A program made the translations under genes and the position numbers. 64,000 bases of DNA, taken from positions 310,001-374,000 of the forward strand of contig NZ_KB894529.1 in the NCBI RefSeq assembly GCF_000374465.1, in the 5' to 3' direction. Position 1 is the first letter of the stretch; every line of letters starts with the position of its first letter. This stretch comes from Ahrensia kielensis DSM 5890. GTDB lineage: Bacteria; Pseudomonadota; Alphaproteobacteria; Rhizobiales; Rhizobiaceae. The notes below the pieces were generated by a model. It did not search any database. It was not told the origin of the DNA and saw only the letters and a list, made by a program, of their open reading frames with translations. Positions 38,080 through 47,418 of this stretch are shown piece by piece.

Positions 38080-39144
38080 ATGAGCCAATCTGAATTCATC
38101 ATCAGAAAGCCTGACGACTGGCATCTTCATTTGCGTGACGGCGATATGCTCAAAGCGGTGGTTGGCCATTCAAGCGAGCATTTTGCGCGCGCCATCATTA
38201 TGCCCAATCTCGTGCCGCCAGTTACTACGACTGCGCAAGCCAGTGATTATGCGAAGAGAATTAAAGCCGCTGTTCCAGAAGGTCACAAATTCGAACCGCT
38301 GATGACTTTATATCTCACCGAAACAACAGATTTGAACGATCTCGTTGCTGGCGCTGAGAGCGGGCTTATCAAGGGTGTAAAATTATACCCAGCAGGCGCA
38401 ACAACCAATTCTGAAAGCGGCGTTCGTAACTTCGAAACGATCGTTCCGATTTTGGAAAAGATGGCTGAAATAGGCCTGCCGCTTTTGGTGCATGGCGAGG
38501 TTACAGATCCTCAGATTGATATATTCGACCGCGAGGCTGTTTTTATCGAACGTGTGCTTGATCCAGTTCGCACTAAAGTCCCGGAACTCAAAGTCGTCAT
38601 GGAACACGTAACGACAAGTGACGGTGTTGATTATGTAATGTCTGGCGGCGACAATATTGGCGCGACAATCACCACGCATCATTTAATTATCAACCGCAAT
38701 GCCTATCTGGCGGGCGGTATCAAGCCGCATTATTATTGCCTGCCTGTTGCCAAGCGCGAAGAACATCGCCTTGCCCTTAGAAAAGCTGCAACCTCTGGCG
38801 ATGCAAAGTTTTTCCTAGGAACAGATTCTGCTCCGCATCCTGATGGTGCAAAAGAAGCGGCATGCGGCTGCGCTGGCATTTACACATCCCTCAACACATT
38901 GAGCTGTCTTGCCCATGTGTTTGAACAGGACGGAGAGTTGGAAAATCTGGAAGCATTTGCAAGTTTGAATGGCCCTGCATTTTATGGATTAAAACCCAAC
39001 GATCAGCGCGTTCGTTTCACCAAATCTGAAACACCTATTGCATACCCAGACAAAATAAACGTTCAAAACGACAAAGTAACTGTATTTGACCCCGGCTTTC
39101 CATTATTTTGGAAACATGAAGAGATTAGCACCGACACCATTTGA
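38080..39144 (+). CDS. pyrC: Dihydroorotase
   Basis: A 354-residue class II (E. coli-type) dihydroorotase that cyclises carbamoyl aspartate in pyrimidine synthesis. Metal ligands are visible in [10 protein letters not shown] near the N-terminus, the carboxylated lysine in [22 protein letters not shown] and GTDSAPHP. Followed by pyrE after 27 bases, probably one operon. Confidence 0.96.
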   Translation: MSQSEFIIRKPDDWHLHLRDGDMLKAVVGHSSEHFARAIIMPNLVPPVTTTAQASDYAKRIKAAVPEGHKFEPLMTLYLTETTDLNDLVAGAESGLIKGVKLYPAGATTNSESGVRNFETIVPILEKMAEIGLPLLVHGEVTDPQIDIFDREAVFIERVLDPVRTKVPELKVVMEHVTTSDGVDYVMSGGDNIGATITTHHLIINRNAYLAGGIKPHYYCLPVAKREEHRLALRKAATSGDAKFFLGTDSAPHPDGAKEAACGCAGIYTSLNTLSCLAHVFEQDGELENLEAFASLNGPAFYGLKPNDQRVRFTKSETPIAYPDKINVQNDKVTVFDPGFPLFWKHEEISTDTI

Positions 39145-39171
39145 GCGCTGCGACCTATAGAAGGCACAATG

Positions 39172-39873
39172 ATGAACACAAGTAACTTTCCTGACCGCGA
39201 ATTAATGGCTGAAATGACAGCGAAAATGCTGCTGGAGATCGGCGCTGTTCATTTTCGCCCCGAAGAGCCTTATATGCTCACATCGGGCCTCGCTAGCCCT
39301 GTCTATATCGACTGCCGAAAGCTGATTTCTTATCCGCGTATTCGCAGCACATTGATGGATTTTGCCGCTGGCGTGATTTTGCGTGATATCGGTTTTGAAC
39401 AAATCGAAAGTGTTGCTGGCGGCGAAACAGCAGGCATACCTTTTGCCGCATGGATTTCTGAACGCCTTGCACTGCCTATGCATTATGTACGTAAAAAGCC
39501 AAAGGGCTTTGGCCGCGATGCGCAAATCGAAGGCAATTCCGTTGATGGCAAGCGCGTTTTGCTGGTTGAAGACTTAACAACCGATGGCGGTAGCAAGATC
39601 AAATTCTGTGAAGCTATCCGCCAAGCTGGTGGTGAAATCTCAGATACAATTGTTGTGTTCTACTATGACATTTTCCCAGAAGCCGTCGAAAACCTTCAAT
39701 CAATCGGCCTCAACTTGCATTACCTTGCCACATGGCGCGATGTTTTGGCTGTATGCCAAAAGAACAATTACTTCGACAAAGAAACATTGGCGCAGGTCGA
39801 AAGCTTTTTGGATGATCCACTGTCTTGGTCTGGCGCCCATGGCGGCGTGACTAAAATTTCATCCGTCGACTAA
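39172..39873 (+). CDS. pyrE: Orotate phosphoribosyltransferase
   Basis: A 233-residue enzyme that adds ribose phosphate from PRPP to orotate. The PRPP loop reads [21 protein letters not shown], and [15 protein letters not shown] and the [10 protein letters not shown] catalytic loop are intact. Tandem ATGs occur at 39169 and 39172, and AAGG at 39161 suits the second. Ended by the terminator at 39883-39924. Confidence 0.95.
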   Translation: MNTSNFPDRELMAEMTAKMLLEIGAVHFRPEEPYMLTSGLASPVYIDCRKLISYPRIRSTLMDFAAGVILRDIGFEQIESVAGGETAGIPFAAWISERLALPMHYVRKKPKGFGRDAQIEGNSVDGKRVLLVEDLTTDGGSKIKFCEAIRQAGGEISDTIVVFYYDIFPEAVENLQSIGLNLHYLATWRDVLAVCQKNNYFDKETLAQVESFLDDPLSWSGAHGGVTKISSVD

Positions 39874-39882
39874 ATAAATTAT

Positions 39883-39924
39883 ATCTAGCTGCCGTCACCC
39901 AGTTTAAAACGGCAGCTAGATTTT
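39883..39924. terminator. Bidirectional terminator between pyrE and doeB
   Basis: Perfect 13-base arms ATCTAGCTGCCGT (39883-39895) and ACGGCAGCTAGAT (39909-39921) with a 13-base loop. A short T run lies on the plus side and A/T-rich sequence on the other. It separates the convergent pyr and doe operons. Confidence 0.85.
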
Positions 39925-39928
39925 GCGG

Positions 39929-40918
39929 CTATAATTGAACCGCAACCAACCCAACAAAATCACCCATTTTAATGAGACCCGGAACGTGGCGTGCGGTGAG
40001 AATACCCTCACGCTTTGCCGCCAAAGTTTCTGGCTGTTGACCCGTGCGATCACTTGGCCACACGCGAGCGATTGGCTGGCTTTCACTTACAACATCGCCA
40101 AGATCAACAAGGTATTCAATCAGTCCCACTGTTTCAGCAAAAACGAAACAACTCTCATCGGGCATATCGAGCTGGATCGTTTCACTAAGCTCCATTGTGC
40201 CAGACAGTATTCCGGCATGAATAAGCAAATTACGAATGCCCTTTTTAGCAATCGCCACACTGCGCGCAGTTGATGTTCCGGCACCGCCAAGCTCGGTGGT
40301 GACAAAGACTTTGCCTTGCGTCTCTACCTCAGTGTCAAACATGCCGACATTATCGATCTCAAGCATGCGCACAGAATATGGCGCATTGAACGCTTGCATC
40401 GCTGCCATACAATCTCGTTCTTGCGCCTTATTATCCAAAACATGTGCTGCTGCAAAAGGAAGGAAATCTAACGTTCGCCCGCCTGAATGAAAGTCCAGAA
40501 CGATGTCTGCCATCGGCACAAGTTCAGTGGCTATATAATGACATATTTTTTGTGTGACCGTGCCATCAGGACGCCCTGGAAAGCTCCGGTTCATATTGTT
40601 ACCATCTATCGGTGAACAGCGAAGCCCTTTAGAAAAAGCAGGTAAATTCATCATCGGCAGAATTATCACGCGGCCTTTAATATCGTCAGGTCGCAGGGAT
40701 GCAGCAAGGTCCTGCAAAGCGATAGGGCCCTCATATTCATCGCCATGGTTGCCCCCTGTTAAAAGGGCGGTCGGGCCCTGCCCGTTTGCAACAACAGTGA
40801 TCGGTATCATCACAGAACCCCACGCACTATCATCGCGGCTATAGGGAAGCTTCAAAAAGCCATGATGCGTACCATCTTCATCAAAGGGTATCGTCGCGCT
40901 AATCGGATTTTTACTCAT
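39929..40918 (-). CDS. doeB: N-alpha-acetyl-L-2,4-diaminobutyrate deacetylase (ectoine catabolism)
   Basis: A 329-residue zinc enzyme of the succinylglutamate desuccinylase/aspartoacylase family. Zinc and catalytic elements are GGNHGDEYEGP, NRSFPGRPDG and LDFHSGGRT. The family member next to DoeA is known to deacetylate N-alpha-acetyl-diaminobutyrate. The frame is open to 40957, but ATG 40918 overlaps the doeA stop by four bases (ATGA), the expected coupled start. Second gene of doeA-doeB. Confidence 0.93.
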   Translation of the reverse strand: MSKNPISATIPFDEDGTHHGFLKLPYSRDDSAWGSVMIPITVVANGQGPTALLTGGNHGDEYEGPIALQDLAASLRPDDIKGRVIILPMMNLPAFSKGLRCSPIDGNNMNRSFPGRPDGTVTQKICHYIATELVPMADIVLDFHSGGRTLDFLPFAAAHVLDNKAQERDCMAAMQAFNAPYSVRMLEIDNVGMFDTEVETQGKVFVTTELGGAGTSTARSVAIAKKGIRNLLIHAGILSGTMELSETIQLDMPDESCFVFAETVGLIEYLVDLGDVVSESQPIARVWPSDRTGQQPETLAAKREGILTARHVPGLIKMGDFVGLVAVQL

Positions 40919-42099
40919 CGTTTTACCCATAGTTCGCGAGGTGTTGTGCATAGGCATTCATGACCACTTTCGGTGATCAAAATCGGCTCGGTAATTTCCA
41001 GCCCACCATCGTCTAGCCACAGCGCAGGCATGAAGTGAAATGTCATACCGGGCTCTAAAATAGTAGTGTCGCCGCGGCGAAAAGATATCGTGCGCTCACC
41101 CCAATCTGGCGGATAGCTCAAGCCGATTGCATATCCGCAGCGACTGTCCTTTTCAAAGCCTGCTTTGTTGAGCGTTGCGTTGAACGCGTTGGCAATGTCT
41201 TGCGCTTGATTGCCCGGTTTTGCTTGCGCTAAGCCCGCATCAATTGCATCAAGTACCGCGCTTTCAGCATCTCTGTATTTCTGCGGCACATCGCCTAAAA
41301 ACAAGGTTCGCGATTGCGGACATTGATATCGGCGATGCGCGCCCGCTATTTCGAAAAAAGTTGCCTCATTATTTTCCATAGGCCGATCATCCCATGTCAG
41401 ATGCGGCGCGGTCGCATCCATACCGGAGGGCGCCATTGGCACGATGGCTGGATAATCCCCCCAAAAACCATCTGCGCCACGAATTCCAGTCGCGTAAATT
41501 TCCGCAATTAAATCGTTCTTGCGCATACCCGGTTCAGCACATTCCAAAATACGTGCATGCATCGCCTCGACGATACGCGCTGCACGCTGCATATACTCAA
41601 TTTCTCGCTCTGATTTGACCGCGCGTTGCCAATTCACAAGGCCAGAGCAATCCTTGATACTGGCTGTAGGCAGCCCCTCAAGCAGCTTCATATGCGCGGT
41701 GGCGGAGTAATAATAATTATCCATCTCAACGCCAATATTTGCACTCTCAAGACCAAGCTCGGACAATAAAATAGCAAGCTCTTGCATCGGATGCTTGTCA
41801 GGATTTTGCACAAACGTATCGTCATATCCGCGAATATTATCTTCACTATCCATAAACACGGTACGGCGTGCGCCCAGCACATCCATTGCGCGGCCCCACC
41901 AGATAGGGTCGCCCTCATGTGTTAGAATCACCCCTTGATAAACATAGAACGACCACCCGTCATAACCCGTCAACCAAGACATATTTGAAGGATCGCACAC
42001 GACAATCGCCTCAAGTCCAGCAGCAGACATTGCTACCCGCGTTTTGGCAATGCGGCGCTGGTATTCAGCATTCGTGAAGTTTTTCTCGTAAGTTGTCAT
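40915..42099 (-). CDS. doeA: Ectoine hydrolase
   Basis: A 394-residue M24-family (aminopeptidase P-like fold) enzyme that opens the ectoine ring to N-acetyl-diaminobutyrate. The N-terminal creatinase-like domain (CDPSNMSWLTGYDGWSFYVYQG) and C-terminal catalytic domain (GMRKNDLIAEIY, GYAIGLSYPPDWGE, GMTFHFMPALW) match DoeA/EutD proteins. The sequence context with doeB, doeX and doeD makes the assignment firm. Transcribed away from doeX. Confidence 0.94.
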   Translation of the reverse strand: MTTYEKNFTNAEYQRRIAKTRVAMSAAGLEAIVVCDPSNMSWLTGYDGWSFYVYQGVILTHEGDPIWWGRAMDVLGARRTVFMDSEDNIRGYDDTFVQNPDKHPMQELAILLSELGLESANIGVEMDNYYYSATAHMKLLEGLPTASIKDCSGLVNWQRAVKSEREIEYMQRAARIVEAMHARILECAEPGMRKNDLIAEIYATGIRGADGFWGDYPAIVPMAPSGMDATAPHLTWDDRPMENNEATFFEIAGAHRRYQCPQSRTLFLGDVPQKYRDAESAVLDAIDAGLAQAKPGNQAQDIANAFNATLNKAGFEKDSRCGYAIGLSYPPDWGERTISFRRGDTTILEPGMTFHFMPALWLDDGGLEITEPILITESGHECLCTTPRELWVKR

Positions 42100-42363
42100 C
42101 GAACGAACCGTGCCTTTCTAATTGCCATAATGGCTAGTGTTTCAATCGCACTACCCTGAACACCGGCCCCGGTCATATCAGTGATTGTGTGTTTTGAGAT
42201 GGAGCAATTGGACACATGCGATAAGCACACCCCCATCTCCGCTCGCTTACGGTCTCTGTAAATTTTCTTCACGTCAAGGTCAGTTTATGCCTATCGATTT
42301 TGAGTATCTTTCAAAGCACCCAGCATCCGCAATTGACAAGCAGGTTGGCTTATCCGAAACGAT

Positions 42364-42852
42364 ATGACGATGAAAACCCAACGCCTCGACAAGATTGATC
42401 TCAGCCTTTTGACCGCCCTTGCCAGAAATGGGCGCTTGAGCAAAAGCGAACTTGCACGCCGCGTTGGACTTGGCACAACATCATGCTGGGAAAGAATACA
42501 GCGGCTTGAAGAAGCTGGTGTGATTACGGGATACCGCGCTGAGTTTTCCCTTCGCGCACTGGGCCCTACGGTCACTGTTTTCGTTATGATTGAGCTTGAT
42601 GAGCACCGCGCGCAGGACTTTGATCAATTCGAACGTGAAATGGCAAAGCACGATGAAATTACTGGCTGTTGGGCACTTGGCGGCGGTTATGATTATCTAA
42701 TGCAGGTCGTCACCCGCGACATCGACAGTTATCAATTGCTGATTGATAATGTTCTGGAGCAACGGGCCGGCGTGAAGCGCTATTATAGCTATATCGTTAC
42801 AAAATCGGTCAAAGATGCGCCGCCGCCTTTTGAAATACTCTCCCAGAAATAG
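42364..42852 (+). CDS. doeX: Lrp/AsnC-type regulator of ectoine catabolism
   Basis: A 162-residue regulator. The winged helix-turn-helix has LDKIDLSLLTALARNGRLSKSELARRVGL, and the RAM ligand domain follows (VFVMIELDEHRAQDFDQFE, GCWALGGGYDYLMQV). Its place between doeBA and doeD fits DoeX, which binds the doe promoter region in Halomonas elongata. ATGs at 42364 and 42370 lack a clear ribosome site. The inverted repeats at 42859-42907 are candidate targets. Confidence 0.9.
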   Translation: MTMKTQRLDKIDLSLLTALARNGRLSKSELARRVGLGTTSCWERIQRLEEAGVITGYRAEFSLRALGPTVTVFVMIELDEHRAQDFDQFEREMAKHDEITGCWALGGGYDYLMQVVTRDIDSYQLLIDNVLEQRAGVKRYYSYIVTKSVKDAPPPFEILSQK

Positions 42853-42858
42853 GCTCCC

Positions 42859-42907
42859 TTTCCGATGTATTTTCGGAAAACATGACTATTCTGCGAATAA
42901 TTTTCGC
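42859..42907. promoter_or_regulatory. Two inverted repeats upstream of doeD
   Basis: TTTCCGA (42859-42865) / TCGGAAA (42873-42879), and GCGAA (42893-42897) / TTCGC (42903-42907), lie in the 244-base gap between doeX and doeD. They may be regulator sites (DoeX or another) or, for the first, a weak terminator of doeX. The rest of the gap shows nothing recognisable except the AAAGGAAAAAGAG ribosome site of doeD. Confidence 0.4.
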
Positions 42908-43096
42908 GGCCAGTTATGATAGTTTGCGACCACCAACCTTCTTTTTAATTGAGGCTGATGTGTCCAAGCTCGTTAACATCCGGCATTCGCCAAATTAAAC
43001 GACCGTAACGTGCCGCGAAGGGCCGCGCTTTGGCTTAGAAGTCTTTACTGAAATAAATATGTTTGCCGCAACTGGGCTAAACCAAAGGAAAAAGAG

Positions 43097-44476
43097 ATGA
43101 ATAAGCAGCTTACCAATGATCAATTAACGCAGTGGGACCACGATCACTTTTTCCATCCGTCCACCCATCTTGGTCAGTTTGCACGCCGCGAAATGAGCAA
43201 CCGGATTATTACGGGCGCGAACGGCGTTTATATAATAGACCGCGAAGGGCGCAGTTCGCTTGATGCGTTTGCTGGCCTCTATTGCGTTAATGTTGGTTAT
43301 GGCCGCACGGAAATTGCCGATGCTATTGCCGAGCAAGCCCATGAGCTTGCCTATTATCATTCCTATGTTGGCCATGGCACCGAGGCTTCAATCACGCTTT
43401 CAAAGATGATTGCAGAACGCGCACCGGATGGCATGAACCATGTCTATTATGGGCTTGGTGGTTCTGATGCCAATGAGACAAACATCAAGCTGGTTTGGTA
43501 TTATAACAACGTTCTTGGCCGTCCTGAAAAGAAGAAGATCATCTCGCGTTGGCGCGGTTATCATGGTTCGGGCCTCGTAACCGGATCGCTGACAGGGCTT
43601 GAGCTTTTCCATAAAAAGTTTGATCTGCCGCTTAGCCAAATCCTTCACACCGAGGCACCTTATTATTACCGCCGCAATGATCTATCGATGAGTGAAGAGC
43701 AATTCTCTGCCCATTGTGCAGCAGAGCTTGAAGCTATGATCGAACGCGAAGGCGCAGATACAATTGCTGCCTTTATCGGTGAACCAGTTCTTGGCACGGG
43801 CGGTATTGTACCGCCGCCTAAAGGTTATTGGGATGCGATCCAAAAGGTTTTGAACAAACACGATATTCTTTTAATCGCCGATGAGGTTGTCACTGGCTTT
43901 GGCCGTCTCGGCACAATGATGGGCTCAGATCATTACGGCATGAAGCCGGATATCATCACGATCGCGAAGGGGCTTACTTCTGCCTATGCGCCATTATCAG
44001 GCTCAATCATTTCCGACAAAATGTGGGCCGTGCTGGAACGTGGTACAGATGAGAATGGTGCCATTGGACATGGGTGGACATATTCTGCGCACCCAATTGG
44101 CGCGGCCGCTGGTGTCGCAAACTTGAAACTTTTGGACAAGCTTGATCTTGTTTCAAACGCACGCAACATTGGCCAATATCTCAACCAAGCTATGGCTGAG
44201 GCTTTGAGCGAACACGCTCATGTTGGCGAGATTCGCGGAGAAGGTATGTTATGTGCTGTCGAGCTGGTCAAGAACCGCGATAACCGCACATTCTTTGATG
44301 CATCGGAAAAACTGGCACCGCGCATTGTTGGTAAGATGCTGGAACGCGGCGTCATCGCACGTGCTATGCCACAAGGCGACATTATTGGCTTTGCGCCTCC
44401 ATTTTCGTTATCACGTGAAGAGGCGGATAAAATTGTTGAGGCAACAAAAGCTTCGATCATTGAAATTTTAGGCTAA
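43097..44476 (+). CDS. doeD: L-2,4-diaminobutyrate transaminase (ectoine catabolism)
   Basis: Class III PLP aminotransferase of 459 residues. It contains YYGLGGSDANETNIKLVWYYNN, LIADEVVTGFGRLGTMMGSDHYG and the PLP lysine in IITIAKGLTSAYAPLSG. In the ectoine pathway DoeD converts diaminobutyrate to aspartate semialdehyde. Generic omega-aminotransferases have the same motifs, so the assignment rests on the neighbouring doeA, doeB and doeX. Strong purine-rich ribosome site. Followed by a perfect hairpin at 44499-44523. Confidence 0.88.
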   Translation: MNKQLTNDQLTQWDHDHFFHPSTHLGQFARREMSNRIITGANGVYIIDREGRSSLDAFAGLYCVNVGYGRTEIADAIAEQAHELAYYHSYVGHGTEASITLSKMIAERAPDGMNHVYYGLGGSDANETNIKLVWYYNNVLGRPEKKKIISRWRGYHGSGLVTGSLTGLELFHKKFDLPLSQILHTEAPYYYRRNDLSMSEEQFSAHCAAELEAMIEREGADTIAAFIGEPVLGTGGIVPPPKGYWDAIQKVLNKHDILLIADEVVTGFGRLGTMMGSDHYGMKPDIITIAKGLTSAYAPLSGSIISDKMWAVLERGTDENGAIGHGWTYSAHPIGAAAGVANLKLLDKLDLVSNARNIGQYLNQAMAEALSEHAHVGEIRGEGMLCAVELVKNRDNRTFFDASEKLAPRIVGKMLERGVIARAMPQGDIIGFAPPFSLSREEADKIVEATKASIIEILG

Positions 44477-44498
44477 TCGGCCTCACCGCACTTACAAT

Positions 44499-44523
44499 TG
44501 TGAAGCCATAATTTGGCTTCACA
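44499..44523 (+). terminator. Hairpin after doeD
   Basis: Perfect 9-base arms TGTGAAGCC (44499-44507) and GGCTTCACA (44515-44523), loop ATAATTT. No strong T run. Placed 22 bases after the doeD stop, it probably ends the doeD transcript. Confidence 0.6.
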
Positions 44524-44565
44524 TATAAAGACTTAAGGCTTCCCCATAAGATATCTGAACTGTAA

Positions 44566-44591
44566 TTGATGAGCGCAATCTTGCTCATCAA
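44566..44591 (+). promoter_or_regulatory. Second hairpin in the doeD-proB gap
   Basis: Perfect arms TTGATGAGC (44566-44574) and GCTCATCAA (44583-44591), loop of eight bases. It lies 164 bases before the proB start. It could be a second terminator or a leader element of proB. The rest of the 278-base gap holds a possible promoter (TTGCAT, 18-base spacer, TTATAC) but no gene. Confidence 0.4.
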
Positions 44592-44754
44592 ACTCGGTTT
44601 CTGTTCACCAAGTCGTTCACCCATTTGCATTCTAGTGCCGACTGCATGTTATACAGCAGCGAATCAATTGAAGGGCACTGCCGTAAGTTTGCTTCGCATG
44701 GTGCAAATCACGCACATATGTTGCCCGTTAATCAGAACATTATCGGAGGTCACT

Positions 44755-45915
44755 GTGCCAAAGAAAAAGAAAATCGTCGTCAAAATCGGATCCAGCCTAT
44801 TAGCAAATAGCGATCGATTGACGCTAAGATATGCCTTTATGAACGGCTTGATGAGCGATCTCGCACAATTGCAAAAAGAAGGCCACGACATCATTCTGAC
44901 GTCATCGGGTTCTGTCGCGTTGGGCCTCAACATGATTGGCAAGCGTCCTGAAGATGCAGGCATCATGGACAAGCAAGCGGCGGCGGCCTGCGGGCAGCCC
45001 CTCTTGATGAACGCTTACCGACAAGTGGCCTCAGAACATGGAATGGGTGTTGCTCAAATGCTGGTAACAGCTGGCGACATGGAAGAACGCAGGCGTTTTT
45101 TAAACATTAAAAACACCATGATGCGGCTGCTTGAAAGCGACATCATGCCTATCGTGAACGAAAATGATTCCATTGCTACGCATGACTTGCGCGTGGGAGA
45201 TAATGACCGCCTATCGGCTAAAGTCGCTCAGATGATTGAGGCAGACCTATTGGTCATTCTGACCAGCGTCGAAGGTCTTTATGACCGTGACCCATCTGAT
45301 CCCGATGCCAAATTTATTTCTGAAGTGGAAGATGTAAGCCAACATCTAGAATCCACAACCAGCATCAGCGCTTTGGGTAGTGGCGGCATGTTGACCAAAA
45401 TGCAGGCCGCGAGCATGGCGCAGCATGCGGGCGTCGAAACGATTATTGCAGATGGCATCATCGAACGTCCAATCTCATCGGTCCTAAACAATGAACGGCG
45501 CTATACGCGCTGCCTCGTCACTGGTGAAACAGCAACGCCGCTCAAAATTTGGCTTAGCAACCGATTACAGGTGTCTGGTACACTCGTCGTTTCTAAAGAT
45601 GTGGCCGCCGCCGTGATAACAGGCAAATGTGGCATCAACCGAAGCAATATAATCTCAATTCAAGGCGAGTTCACAAAAGGCGATGTACTACATGTCTATG
45701 ATGAAGACGGCACAGAAGTCGCGCGCGGCCTAACGAACTTCTCCTCAGAAGAAACAATGCTGATGGCACGCCATCTTGATATGCCGGTTGAAGATGTTAT
45801 CGGCTACAAGACCAAGAGCGATGTTATTGCTGCAGAGAACATTTTAGTTCTTGAAGAGACTCACCTTCCACTCGATGCGCCAGAAGATGATCAAAGGGTC
45901 GTCGTGCAAATTTAG
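44755..45915 (+). CDS. proB: Glutamate 5-kinase, divergent stand-alone copy
   Basis: A 386-residue ATP-dependent glutamate kinase, first step of proline synthesis. The amino-acid-kinase domain (about 1-260) shows VVKIGSSLL, KQAAAACGQPLL, NENDSIATHDLRVGDNDRLSAKVA and GSGGMLTKMQAA. A C-terminal PUA domain follows (about 280-365; GINRSNIISIQGEFTKGDVLHVYDEDGTEVARGL). GTG 44755 with GGAGGT upstream is the start; the frame open to 44566 is leader. Several positions differ from the usual ProB pattern (SSGSVALG for SSGAIALG). It stands apart from obg and proA and sits by the ectoine genes. Confidence 0.85.
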   Translation: MPKKKKIVVKIGSSLLANSDRLTLRYAFMNGLMSDLAQLQKEGHDIILTSSGSVALGLNMIGKRPEDAGIMDKQAAAACGQPLLMNAYRQVASEHGMGVAQMLVTAGDMEERRRFLNIKNTMMRLLESDIMPIVNENDSIATHDLRVGDNDRLSAKVAQMIEADLLVILTSVEGLYDRDPSDPDAKFISEVEDVSQHLESTTSISALGSGGMLTKMQAASMAQHAGVETIIADGIIERPISSVLNNERRYTRCLVTGETATPLKIWLSNRLQVSGTLVVSKDVAAAVITGKCGINRSNIISIQGEFTKGDVLHVYDEDGTEVARGLTNFSSEETMLMARHLDMPVEDVIGYKTKSDVIAAENILVLEETHLPLDAPEDDQRVVVQI

Positions 45916-46138
45916 TTTCACACGTTCAACAGTTCAAAAATCATAGCTATGGAGCAGATATCTTTGCCACGCCGAAGCCTACTCCATACGCTTTATAATA
46001 ATACTTGCATTTAATCACGATGCAGCAGTTTTCACCTGCCCGCTGCTTAAGTATACACAGTTAGTCTCTTTTCTATATCTGAAAATGTAAGTTCAATTGC
46101 CTGCTACAGAGTAGACAAATGGGATAAACATGAATACT

Positions 46139-46159
46139 AAGTGTTACTGTATAACATTA
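46139..46159. promoter_or_regulatory. Candidate Zur box upstream of the zinc metallochaperone gene
   Basis: TGTTA (46142-46146), CTGTA, TAACA (46152-46156) matches the spacing and arms of the alphaproteobacterial Zur operator (TGTTATAATATAACA-like). It lies about 20 bases before the start codon, where a bound repressor would block transcription. Supports zinc-starvation control of this gene and the following GTPase. Confidence 0.6.
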
Positions 46160-46172
46160 CAGAGAGATTTTC

Positions 46173-47411
46173 ATGTTAAAATTCCATCATCAACTCGCCC
46201 TTCTTTCAGGAGCAATTTCGCTATCGTTAGCGGCATCAGTCACGACAGTGTTGGCTGATGATGAAACAAAAGAAGTTTGGCGTTTATTTGTATCAGATCA
46301 AGCTGAGTCCAAAGTAACGGTTATCGACCCTACTGAAGGCAAAGTCCTCCAGCAATTTACGACAGATGGCTATGTGACCCATCTTGTGCCCAGCCAAAGT
46401 GGTGAAACACTGTTTGCAGTGCAAATGGACCATGATGCTGTCAATGTCATTGCAAGCGGCATTTCCCTTTCAGGACACGGTGATCACAGCGATATTGAGA
46501 TCGAAAAATCAAAAATATTACCTATGAAACTAGAAGGCTCACGGCCGGTGCATGTGATCCCTCACGGTGATAAAATGGTTCAGTTCTTTGACCGTGAAGG
46601 TGAAGCCAGAGTCTATTCAGAACATGAGCTTCTAGAGGGTAACGCAGATTATAAAACAGTCAAAACGGCAGCGCCGCATCACGGCGTGGTCGTTCCGATG
46701 GGGGACTACTTTCTGGCTTCTGAACCCAATCTTATGGTTGAAACCAAAGCCGATGAACTGCCCCCACGTCTTGGCGTAAAAGCCATAGACAAAAATGGTG
46801 AAACGGCTGGCGATGTTGCCACCTGCACCGGCCTGCATGGTGAGGCCCATTCAGCTGGGCTCGTTGCTTTTGGCTGTGAAGAAGGCGTTATTATTGCCAG
46901 CGTTGATGGCAGCAATGTGCCAGAATTTAACATGCTAGAATATAGCGTTGATATGCCTGAAGGACAGGTGGGAACACTTGCGGGCGGCAAAGCTATGCAA
47001 TTCTTCTTGGGAAATTATGGCGCGGACAAACTCGTCATTATCGATCCTTCTACCGTCAATCCCTATCAGGTGGTGAACCTTCCAGTGCGTTATGTCAGCT
47101 TCGCCCTTGATCCTAAAAATGTGAAAATCGCCTATGTTTTCACCGAGGACGGCAAGCTTAGTGCACTCAATATATTAAGCGGAAAACTCGAACACTCCGC
47201 CCAAATCACAAAACCTTACAGCAAGGATGGTCATTGGCGCGATCCACGTCCAAGAATTGCTGTGATGGGCGATATTATTGCCGTTACCGATCCGAACAAA
47301 GGGCTTGTCCGTCTTCTTGATAGCAAGAGCTTTAAGGAAGAAAAAACGATCACAGTTGAAGGCCTTCCCTTCAACATAACCGCCATCGGTGGATCTGGTC
47401 TCCAACACTAA
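46173..47411 (+). CDS. aztD: AztD-like periplasmic zinc metallochaperone
   Basis: A 412-residue exported protein with a signal peptide ending near residue 28 (VTTVLADD). The mature part is a repeat protein of beta-propeller type (VWRLFVSDQAESKVTVIDPTEGKVLQQF). It carries the histidine/acidic loop SGHGDHSD (H102, H105) and HH near 168, which resemble the zinc sites of AztD from Paracoccus. AztD hands zinc to the binding protein of the AztABC importer. The importer genes are not in the window. A probable Zur box precedes it and a COG0523 GTPase follows. Confidence 0.8.
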   Translation: MLKFHHQLALLSGAISLSLAASVTTVLADDETKEVWRLFVSDQAESKVTVIDPTEGKVLQQFTTDGYVTHLVPSQSGETLFAVQMDHDAVNVIASGISLSGHGDHSDIEIEKSKILPMKLEGSRPVHVIPHGDKMVQFFDREGEARVYSEHELLEGNADYKTVKTAAPHHGVVVPMGDYFLASEPNLMVETKADELPPRLGVKAIDKNGETAGDVATCTGLHGEAHSAGLVAFGCEEGVIIASVDGSNVPEFNMLEYSVDMPEGQVGTLAGGKAMQFFLGNYGADKLVIIDPSTVNPYQVVNLPVRYVSFALDPKNVKIAYVFTEDGKLSALNILSGKLEHSAQITKPYSKDGHWRDPRPRIAVMGDIIAVTDPNKGLVRLLDSKSFKEEKTITVEGLPFNITAIGGSGLQH

Positions 47412-47418
47412 CACTTAA

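Noticed and set aside
44566-44754. N-terminal extension of the glutamate kinase frame
   Set aside because: The 63 extra codons begin with TTG in a hairpin, look nothing like ProB, and a strong GGAGGT precedes GTG 44755, where the family homology begins.
45948-45988. TATGGAG ... CTCCATA inverted repeat after proB
   Set aside because: Arms are short with a spacer of nearly 30 bases and no T run, which is not convincing as a terminator.
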